Positions 9,454 to 16,662 of a DNA stretch of 16,662 nucleotides are shown here, piece by piece; positions within the stretch are counted from its first letter, which is position 1; every line of letters starts with the position of its first letter. The DNA lies in NCBI GenBank assembly GCA_000151295.1, contig GG745334.1, forward strand, positions 1,131,425-1,148,086, in the 5' to 3' direction. The stretch comes from Allomyces macrogynus ATCC 38327 (Eukaryota; Blastocladiomycota; Blastocladiomycetes; Blastocladiales; Blastocladiaceae). Under the pieces are notes generated by a model. It was given only the letters and a program-made list of their open reading frames with translations, was not told the origin of the DNA and did no database searches. Both the position numbers and the translations under genes were made by a program.

Positions 9454-11140
9454 CTAGAAACAGAAGAAGGACGTGCAAAGTTTGGCCGTGGTCGTCGGTT
9501 TGACGGTGGTGCTAGCCTTGAGCGACGTCGTCGTTGCCGGTTTCACCGTCGTAGACGTGGTAGCTGGCTTAATTGTGGTCGTCGTGGGCTTAATTGTGGT
9601 CGTCGGTTTGACGGTGGTGCTAGCCTTGAGCGACGTCGTCGTTGCCGGTTTCACCGTCGTAGACGTGGTAGCTGGCTTAATTGTGGTCGTCGTGGGCTTA
9701 ATTGTGGTCGTCGTGGGCTTAATTGTGGTCGTCGTGGCTGGTTTCGAGGTGGCCACGGTCGTTGTCGCGGGTTTCGGCGTTGTGAGCGTGGTTGTGGCCG
9801 GTTTCGACGTGGTGGGTGTGGTAGTAGCCGGCTTGGAAGTGGTCAGCGTGGTCGCTGTCGATGGTTTGACGCTGCTGGTGGTCGCGGGCGTTGAGGTCGA
9901 TGGTTTCGTGGTGCTGGAAGTCGGCGTGGAGCTGGTGGTAGCCGTCGTTTGCGTTGTGCTGGCCGTACTCGAGCTGCTGGTCGTCGAAACCGTCGTTTGC
10001 GTTGTGCTGGTGCTGCTGCTGGTCATGCGTGTCGTCGTCGTCGTGGTGCTAGTCTGGTTCTTTAGCGCCTGGTACGCGTCGTTGATGTAGCGGAACCGCT
10101 GCTCGGCGCCCGGGTCGGCAATGTTGCCGCTGATCACGAGGGAAATCAAAGGCGCGCGTGTCAGTGAATCGTCACAGCCGTCTCGTGCCGCGGCCCCCAA
10201 GCCAACCAACCAACTAACCAACGCACAAATTCGAGCGCGAAGAGTCGAGGAAATGAAACGTACTAGATGCACCGGTTGACCTTGTCCAAGACGGCGCGAT
10301 TGTTGGTGTCCACGTTGAGCGGCTTGGAGCCGTCAAGCGCGTCGGCAAACGTGTACATGCCACTGCACGTGTTGCCCATGACAATGGAAGCGCCCGAGTA
10401 GAACCACCACCCGGCGACGCGGAACATGACGTTCGGGTCGAGCATAACCTTGCGGTTCGCGTCGTTGTTGCCGTAGTTGGTCGAGTCGTACGTGAGCCCG
10501 AGCCCTTGGAACGCATACTTCCAGTTACTCGGGATCATGTGCACTAGATATAAAGCACGCGAGGGTTGTTGGGCCGCATGGTTAGGATTTGACCTTGCCG
10601 CTCACGCTTTCCACCCACAGCGCCAAGAAAATCAAGAGCAACGTACGAGCACCCGCACCGCCGTCTTCCGAGTTGAGGAACACCGTCAAACGAGCAGTTT
10701 CATGAGCTAAATTGTCGCGCCAACGTGAGGAACGGTGGGGGAAGTATACGGCGAGACATGTCGTGGACGTGCGAACCGATATTGCCAATAAACACGGCGA
10801 GGCGAAGGTCCGTGCACATGCTGTGCTCGGATGCGCCGGCGGAGACGAGAGGATACCAGGCGCTGTTGGTCGTAGCGAACACGGACGAGAACGCGGACAC
10901 GCTCTGCGGGCAGGCATAGGTCGCGCGCTTCCGCAGGTTCGTGATGGCCCGAACGTCGAACGCATTCGGCGCAGGAGCAGCAGCTTCCTCGAGGGCATCC
11001 GAAGCGGGGGCGGAGATGGCAGCCGTCGCCGGCACCCACACATGCACCAAGGCCAATAGGGCAACGGCAGCAAAGAACATGGCGCTCGACCGAGCGAGCC
11101 AGGCCTTGAGCGTAGTGGTAGGCCGCGCGGCATCGATCAT
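9454..11140 (-). CDS. Secreted GH19-like (chitinase/lysozyme-fold) protein with mucin-like tail, 4 exons
   Basis: Model: complement(join(9454..10129, 10264..10543, 10647..10706, 10777..11140)), 459 residues, phases consistent. Donors are GTTCGC, GTACGT and GTACGT; the second intron has a TCCTAACC branch site. The N-terminus has a basic stretch followed by a hydrophobic core (MFFAAVALLALVHVWVPATA), a likely signal peptide or anchor, then a propeptide-like segment. The middle resembles GH19: LRLAVFIGNIAHETARLTVF carries the HET motif with candidate catalytic Glu124, a DPNVMFRVAGWWFYSG block matches the family's D-x-x-x-S-F-x-T-A-L-W-F-W region, and RCIYGNIADPGAEQRFRYIN matches the final helix. 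GH19 enzymes cleave chitin or, in lysozyme-like members, peptidoglycan. The domain is short and lacks much of the plant enzymes' loops, so activity is unproven. About 200 C-terminal residues are Thr/Lys/Pro/Ser-rich (KPATTT, IKPTTT), likely O-glycosylated, ending CTSFFCF with no GPI signal. The HET motif exists only after splicing at 10776-10707. Confidence 0.72.
9488..9703 (-). repeat. Perfect tandem duplication, 2 x 108 bp, in the mucin tail
   Basis: Positions 9488-9595 and 9596-9703 appear identical base for base, giving two copies of a 36-residue Thr/Lys/Pro block. Being a multiple of three, it leaves the frame intact. Inside it is a 21-bp subunit (plus-strand GTGGTCGTCGTGGGCTTAAT followed by T), which is repeated again at 9704-9724, encoding the KPTTTTI heptad. 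The lack of differences suggests recent duplication or ongoing homogenisation. Confidence 0.93.
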
Positions 11141-11867
11141 GTCGGCGTCCTTTGCCGAGCAAACGGGTCGTGGAAGGGGTCGGTGGGGAGAGAGAGGTGG
11201 GGAAGGCATTGCAATCCGAGTGCGAGAAGAGGCCCGTGCTTGATTTGGGCGTTGAAATTCGATGTGCTGGTCGGCATCAGGCGCCCATCAGCCGGCCACG
11301 GTTGAGCCGAGTGAAGAACAGTCACAACAAGCGTGCGAGCTTGGCCTTCAGGCTGGGCGACGCACATCTGCGGTCGAGAGTTTGGTGGACATGGCCCGAA
11401 AACAATGGCCCAGCTTAAGTTACGGCCGCTCACCGCAAGCTGGGAACGGAAACACGCCACAGTGCAGGGAATAATCGAATGCGCGGGCATTCGGTTACGC
11501 CGGGACAGCCTTTGCGGTGCGCTGGCAACGAAGCAATCGAAGGGACAATGACGCGCGTCTCGCACGCGCGTGCGAGGCGTATGCCCACCATTCTGCACTG
11601 CAGCGCCCGAAAGCTGAACGTTGCGCGTGGGCCAAGCGTGCTCTTGTTCTCCCTGTCTTTCTTCAACCCCATTTCCCAACGTTAACACGCACGCGCGCAA
11701 GACTCCATCAGCGACAGTCAACCCCCCCCCCCCCCCCCCGCAAACCCAAAAGAAATCAGCGATCAACAAGCCGTCGGGTGCGCGGTGGCCAACGCTTGCT
11801 CATCGCCTGCCATTTGCTTGCTCCTCATCTAAGACTCTCGCCCGCGTCTGAAGCCACCACATCCACC
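11141..11867. promoter_or_regulatory. Divergent intergenic region between the GH19-like and Bem46-like genes
   Basis: This 727-bp stretch separates two divergent starts and has no frame with coding character, though some long open frames cross it by chance. It contains a perfect 18-bp palindrome (11559-11576) and a run of 18 C residues (11722-11739), the latter about 130 nt upstream of the Bem46-like ATG. No clear TATA box was seen. Confidence 0.45.
11559..11576. repeat. Perfect 18-bp palindrome
   Basis: The sequence CTCGCACGCGCGTGCGAG equals its own reverse complement. It lies between two divergent genes, about 420 bp from one start and 290 bp from the other. It could be a binding site for a dimeric regulator or a chance product of the CG-rich composition. 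Confidence 0.6.
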
Positions 11868-13171
11868 ATGGTCGTCGTCACGTTATCCCTCATGGGCGCG
11901 TCGGCCACCATGCTTTGGCTCCGCCAAAATCGCTGGATATACCTGGCCGACTCGCCCAAGGCGTCGCGGACCGACGTTCCCGCACCCGACAGCATTGGTC
12001 TGCCGTACGACGAGTTGTGGCTCGCCGACTCCAAGGATGGCACTGTGCAACAGCACGCGTCTTTCATTTATCGGCGCTCGCTGTGCCCTGGTCAGCTCGA
12101 ACCGCCCGTGCCAACAATCTTGTATCTTCATGTCCGTACTGAGCGCCGATGTCGGCTCCGAAAAGCGAACAAGCATGTTTCCGAGAGCGATGCATGCCTG
12201 ATTTATCGTGACCACCGTGCGCTCGGAATGTTGAATGGACGTGCTAGGATCGCGATGGGAACATGGGCCATCGCCTCCCGATTGCCAAAATTCTACACCT
12301 CGGGTGCAATGTGATGATGCTCTCGTACCGCGGGTTCGTTGCGACCATTCTCCACCGGTTTTCCATATGTTTGTCGAAGGGTGAGGAGGGTGCGAGACGG
12401 GTGGGTCAAGGAGAACGCGCCCACTCACCAATCATAAATCGCCGACGATAGGTTCGGCAAGAGCACCGGCGTTCCCGACGAGCAAGGACTCAAGGCCGAC
12501 GCGCAGGCCGCGCTCGACTTCCTGCTCGCTCATCCCGTGTCGAACCGCGGCCCGATTCTGCTTTACGGCCACGGGCTCGGCGGTGCCGTGGCCATTGATT
12601 TGGCGTCTCGGAACCCGATTACGGTTGCTGGTCTTGTCGTAGAGAACACGTTTCTCAACTTGGTGCGTCTTCGCCTCTCTCCGACGCCGTGTTTCCGCGT
12701 GTTGGGCGTCATGGCTGACGGACCGCGGACTCGACCCACCAGCCAAAACTGCTCCCGACCGTGTACCCGCAAGCGCGCGCGTTCACGGCGCTGCTCAATC
12801 AGATTTGGGCGTCCGACAAGGCCATTGCGACGCTTCCGGACCAACTTCCGATTCTGTTCCTGTCGTCGGCTAAGGACGATTTTGTGCCTCCCGCGCACAT
12901 GGCCGAGCACTTCACGCTCGCTGGCGGCGTGGCCCCGCAGCGACCCGCGGCACGACCCAAGACGCTCAAGGAGTGGAAAGTGGCACTGGCGGCGCCACCG
13001 CCTGCAGCGACTAAGCCCAACCCGTTTCGGCAATGGCACGATTTTCCCGAGGCGACGCACGACAATGTGAGCGAGCAGCACGGGTTCGTGGCGTGCTGGC
13101 GCTCGTGGATGCGCGCGACGATGGGCCGCGTCGACCCGGACTTGGTGGCGAGGCTGGTGCGGGGACATTAG
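11868..13171 (+). CDS. Bem46/ABHD13-like alpha/beta-hydrolase lacking the nucleophile serine (probable pseudoenzyme), 4 exons
   Basis: Model: join(11868..12131, 12248..12333, 12452..12662, 12743..13171), 329 residues, phases consistent. The ATG sits in a strong CCACCATGG context. An N-terminal hydrophobic segment (about residues 1-20) is a likely signal anchor, followed by NRWIYLADSP and IGLPYDELWL as in ABHD13/Bem46. GHRLPIAKILHLGCNVMMLS, YRGFGKSTG, GGAVAIDLAS and VENTFLNL follow in family order. Family members are membrane-anchored serine hydrolases of mostly unknown substrate; fungal Bem46 has been linked to cell polarity. Here the nucleophile elbow, normally G-x-S-x-G-G, reads GHGLGG: Gly158 (GGG, 12573-12575) replaces Ser. 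The HGNAGN loop reads HDRDGN (residues 88-93), assuming the acceptor at 12247. The acid (Asp232 in AKDDFVPP) and His293 (EATHDN) remain. An insertion of about 30 residues (250-282) precedes His293. The family call is firm; loss of catalysis is inferred. Confidence 0.9.
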
Positions 13172-14207
13172 GGAGATTATTACGCTCGTCGCGAATCAGA
13201 TGGAGGGATGACTGGCTGACTCTTATTGGTTGGTGACTAGCACAGCGTCGCTGACAGGCAGAAATCGTGAACGTGCGGCCACAGCGGCAGACCAGAAGGC
13301 TCCTATCGACAAAGTATCTGGGGTTCGAGCTGAGAGAATGGATGACTAGCGAGCAGCAATGCATGCGCGCGAGCCCTACTGGCGCATGCACGCTCGCTGG
13401 CAGCCGGTTTGCGCTCGCGTCGGAGAGAACTGGTCAGCGCGAGGCCGGGTTTATGTCCGGTCCGCGGAAAATCATCGCGCACACGGCCTCAGGCAAAATC
13501 AACAGGGGGCGGCAGCCGCAATGATCGTGGCTCGAGCCCCCGCCGCTGGTGCCACGGGCCCACAGCGCCGACGGAACTAAAGATCGTTCGGTCAGCCCAA
13601 GTCGCCAACCCTATTGTTACGAACTCTACTCCACACGAACCTGCGAAAAACCAGCAAGAGAACCTGACACGCGCTGGCTCTTTGTGTACCGCGAGCTGCA
13701 GGCGCAGCATGCCTGGCGGCCGATCTCGCCCGACTGGACCTTGATGTTGTTGCCTCGAGCTGCCTTGCGCGCGGCTCATCTCCACATGCACGCCTGCTGC
13801 TCTCGTCGACCGACTCACCAACAATTCAAACACCAGCGCCGCGCTGCTAGTATATTAATCCCCGGCGCGCCCGCCAGCTGCGACCTGCAACCTTTGCAAC
13901 AAATATCAGTCGCTCGCCCCGCTCCGAGTGCCTGCGACGGACCCGACCAACCCATCGCACCCATTGTCGTCCAGCAGCTTCACACTTCCCAAACCCCTCG
14001 CCGTGCAATTACGGCTTGCCCGACGACTCGCCCAAAGGTGCGTTTGCTGTGCGTTTGTCCGCCATAATTTTGGGTCAAGGATTGCTGCCGTGCAGGTTGC
14101 ACGGGTGCGAACACAAGAACAAGAGTCTCACAATCTTGGTTGTCATCTATCGGTAAAATATAGTTTGCAACCTCGCATACCCCGCAACCTCTCCTCGCTC
14201 GACTGAA
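13172..14207. promoter_or_regulatory. Intergenic region upstream of the ABCG gene
   Basis: This 1036-bp stretch holds the 3' flank of the Bem46-like gene and the promoter and leader of the ABCG gene. No frame has coding character. A 9-bp inverted repeat with a 13-nt loop lies at 13360-13390. A TATA-like TATATTAA is at 13851-13858, about 350 bp before the ATG. GTGCGT at 14038-14043 followed by an AAATATAG acceptor near 14162 could bound a 5' UTR intron; GTGCGT donors are used several times elsewhere in the window. These are positional suggestions only. Confidence 0.4.
13851..13858 (+). promoter_or_regulatory. Possible TATA box for the ABCG gene
   Basis: TATATTAA stands out in a GC-rich stretch 350 bp upstream of the ABCG start. 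If used, transcription would begin around 13880 and leave a leader of about 320 nt, possibly shortened by the candidate 5' UTR intron at 14038-14162. Confidence 0.3.
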
Positions 14208-16443
14208 ATGACCGCCGATTCCAGTTCGCCGCGTGCGGCGCCCGCCGCTGTGGCTGCGCCGCTTCTTGCTGACGTGGACGTCGTTGTTGCCGATGCCCGT
14301 TCGCCACCAGCACCCAAGACGAGCAGCGACTCGACGGCCACGTCGTCGCTGATTCCGCCGCTGCCCGAGGAGCGCCGCATCAACATTGCCTTTGACCACA
14401 TCGACTATCGGATTTCCGTCGGCAACGGCAAGAAAGCCGTCGAAAAGCACATTCTCAAGGACGTCTCGCTCAACTTCCGCGCCGGCAAGCTCACAGTGAT
14501 TCTCGGCGCGTCGGGTGCGGGCAAGACGTCGCTGCTCAACGTCGTCGCTGGCGAGACCAAGATTGGCAAGATCAACGGCAATGTCTACCTGAACGGGCAG
14601 CCGAGTTCCGGCGCCGAGATCAAGAAGGTGTCGGGTTTCGTGCACCAGGACGATGTCGTGCTCGGGACCATGACGGTGCTCGAGGCTATCACCATGTCGG
14701 CCAAGCTGCGATTGCCGCACACGCTCTCGCCCGAGGACAAGGACCAGAAGGTGCAAGATATCATCCATATGCTGAATCTCGAAAAGACGCAGCAATCAGT
14801 CATTGGCACGGCCACGGAAAAGGGCATCTCGGGCGGTGAGCGCAAGCGCGTGTGCATGGCCATGGAGCTCGTGACGAACCCGCCGTGCGTCTTCCTCGAC
14901 GAGCCCACGTCCGGTCTCGATTCCTACACTGCGTTTGCCGTCGTGCAGCTGCTGCGCGACCTGGCCGCGTCGGGCCGTACCGTCATTGCAACGCTGCACC
15001 AGCCGTCGTCTGAGATTTTCCACTTGATCGACGACCTCGTGATCATGGCGCAGGGCGAGGTCATGTACTACGGCGATGCTGAGCACTCGATCGACTACTT
15101 TGCGCGCGAAGGGTACCCGACGCCGCAATTCTCGAACCCGGCCGATCACTTTTTCATGTCGATTCTGAACACGTCCGAGGCCTCGGTGCAAAAGGACGCG
15201 CGGTTCTCGGCGCAGGAGCGCATTCCGGCGCTGCTCGACGTCTGGAAAAAGTCGCCTGAGCACTCAGCCTTGCTCAAGGAGATTCAGTTCCCGTCGCGCA
15301 CCGACGGCATCACCGACCAGTCGCTCAAGTACAAGTCGCGGTTTGTCGACCAGTTCCCCGTACTGTTCTCGCGTGCGGCGCGCAACGCCTTCCGCAACAA
15401 GCTGATTATCAAGGCCAAGCTCGGGCAAAATATTTTCCTTGGCGTGCTCATGGGTCTCATCTACCTGAACGTACCCGGGCGCAATTTTGCCGCGCAGATC
15501 CAGGACCGTACCGGTGTGCTCTTCTTCTTGGCCGTCAACCAGCTCATGGGCTCGTCGATGGGTGTCCTGTCCGTGTTTGCCGCCGAAAAGCAAGTGTTCC
15601 AGCGCGAGTTTGGCGCCGGCTTCTACTCGCTGCCCGCCTACTTCTTTTCCAAGGTCGCGGTTGAGCTGCCGTTCCAAATCATCATGCCGTGGATCATGAT
15701 TTCGATCATGTACTGGATGATTGGTACGCTCTTTTCTGTCGTCGGAGCGCTCACAGGACGCCGTTCAAGCAAACTCACTTGACGCTCCCTACACTCATCT
15801 AGGACTGCAAAATGACGTTAGCAAGTACTTCATTGCGACGGGCCTCACGGTGCTCATGGCGCAGTGCGGTACCGCGATTGGCATGCTCGCCGCGTGCGCC
15901 TTCAACGAGCTCTCGGTCGCGCTGGCCATTGTGCCCGTTATCCTGCTTCCTCTCATGCTCTTCTCGGGTCTCTTCGTCAACTCGGACAACATCCCCGTGT
16001 TCCTCGACTGGATCAAGTACATTTCGCCGGTCAAGGTGCGTAGCCATCATCTTTCCCTTCCGCCGCATTCTCTCCGCCGTTTGCTGACCACACTGCTCGC
16101 TCAATAGTACGGTTTCGTCGGCATGACCAAGAACGAGTTCACTGGCTTGCAAATCTGCCCCAAGGACACGGACACGCCCGCGCTCCAGCGCGCAGGGTGC
16201 AAGCCGGGCGAGGACACGATCACGAGTCTCGGGTTCGACAACCAAGGGTCGATCTTCCTCAACTACATGGTGCTGCTCGCTCTGTGGGTCGCGCTCCTGA
16301 TCATGTCGTACATGGCGCTCTGGCGAATCGTGCGGTCGGCCAAGCGCGTCGACTTTGCGCCGCCGTCGGCCGACCAGCTCGCCAAGGCCAAGGCCGCCAA
16401 GGAGGCCGGCAACGAGCTCGCGGGCGTTGCGGTCGAGAAGTAA
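14208..16443 (+). CDS. Half-size ABCG (White/ABCG2-type) ABC transporter, 3 exons
   Basis: Model: join(14208..15723, 15803..16035, 16108..16443), 694 residues, close to the usual 600-700 of ABCG half-transporters. The domain order is reversed (ATPase first, then membrane), as expected for ABCG. The ATPase has Walker A GASGAGKTS (residues 100-108), signature ISGGERKR (from 207), Walker B VFLDEPTSGLD with Asp231 and catalytic Glu232, and H-loop His264 in TLHQPSSE. All key residues are present. About six membrane helices follow from residue 400 (IFLGVLMGLIYLNV, VLFFLAVNQLMGSSMGVLSV, IIMPWIMISIMYWMIG, FIATGLTVLMAQCGTAIGML, AIVPVILLPLMLFSGLFV, YMVLLALWVALLIMSYMAL). An extracellular loop near the C-terminus holds Cys pairs. 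Splicing restores YWMIG-LQNDVSKYF and YISPVK-YGFVGM. Such proteins dimerise and export lipids, sterols or drugs; the substrate here is unknown. A long hydrophilic N-terminus (about 55 residues) is Ala/Ser/Pro-rich. Confidence 0.95.
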
Positions 16444-16662
16444 GGAGGTGGGCGAGCGTGTGATTTGATGTGACTCTTCCATTTCATGTTCGGTCGTGCT
16501 GTATAATATTCTCCACTTTTTGCTTGGCGCTCTTGCGCGCTACGCTCTCTTGCAATTGAATTCGTGTTATGCCCCCATGCATTATTTGGTTGCGTTTCTT
16601 GTTCTGTGCCTCGTCAAGACACGCGGTCCAGTCAGATGCCTGCGTGTTGTGGACGCGCATGA
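16444..16662. other. 3' flank of the ABCG gene
   Basis: These last 219 bp follow the ABCG stop. They are T-rich and less GC-rich than the coding DNA, as expected for a 3' UTR. No canonical AATAAA and no coding frame were seen. Confidence 0.4.

Noticed and set aside
9488..9724. Could the repeats be a CRISPR array or satellite?
   Set aside because: Units are directly adjacent without unique spacers, in frame with a coding sequence, in a eukaryotic gene.
9473..10090. 205-codon plus-strand frame of Val/Gly repeats (VVVAGF type)
   Set aside because: It is the antisense of the Thr/Lys/Pro mucin tail, which is in frame with the GH19-like exons.
11137..11769. 210-codon minus-strand frame in the intergenic region
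   Set aside because: It has no coding bias or recognisable motif and crosses the C run as a glycine stretch.
11517..11867. Upstream extension of the Bem46-like open frame
   Set aside because: It reads through the C run and shows no coding bias; the ATG at 11868 has a strong context and the family's N-terminal anchor follows it.
13300..13320. GGTTCGAGC resembling a tRNA T-loop
   Set aside because: No matching acceptor, D or anticodon stems could be folded around it.
13360..13390. Hairpin (9-bp arms, 13-nt loop) as a transcription terminator
   Set aside because: Bacterial-type terminators do not apply here, and there is no T tract; it may be chance in CG-rich DNA.
13980..14795. 271-codon minus-strand frame
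   Set aside because: It is antisense to the ABCG ATPase domain, whose motifs are unambiguous.

Overview
The window is eukaryotic nuclear DNA. It is GC-rich, with coding frames that strongly prefer G or C at third codon positions, and its genes are broken by short introns (about 59 to 134 nt, most under 90), usually GT...AG with CTAAC/CTGAC-like branch sites. A near-complete intraflagellar transport gene (WDR19/IFT144) means the organism builds a cilium or flagellum. Together with a Bem46/ABHD13-like hydrolase, a half-size ABCG transporter, a chitinase-like secreted protein and compact introns, this suggests a zoosporic (flagellated) fungus, perhaps of a Blastocladiomycota type. That placement is inference; a compact protist is not excluded.

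Layout, left to right. (1) 1-879, minus: partial unrecognised gene running off the left edge, with one or two apparent frame breaks. (2) 1396-2774, plus: four-part... specifically three-intron gene for a 405-residue protein with STI1-like helical repeats. (3) 2886-3490, minus: two-exon gene for a small helical protein of unknown family. (4) 3774-9105, plus: 13-exon IFT144/WDR19 gene (1487 residues), including a 6-nt first coding exon and a GC-AG intron. (5) 9454-11140, minus: four-exon gene for a secreted protein with a GH19-like lysozyme/chitinase domain and a long Thr/Pro/Lys mucin-like tail containing a perfect 108-bp tandem duplication. (6) 11868-13171, plus: four-exon Bem46/ABHD13-like alpha/beta-hydrolase whose nucleophile serine is replaced by glycine. 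(7) 14208-16443, plus: three-exon half-size ABCG transporter.

The genes alternate in orientation, giving three divergent promoter regions (880-1395, 3491-3773, 11141-11867) and two convergent 3' junctions (2775-2885, 9106-9453). They do not form an operon or one obvious pathway. I saw no mobile element, CRISPR array, rRNA or tRNA. The most notable points are the probable pseudoenzyme Bem46 homologue, the GC-AG intron supported by exact family alignment, the minimal first exon of IFT144, and the GH19-like domain joined to an actively duplicating mucin tail. Splice sites were assigned by eye from reading phase, splice motifs and remembered family sequences; no transcript evidence was available.
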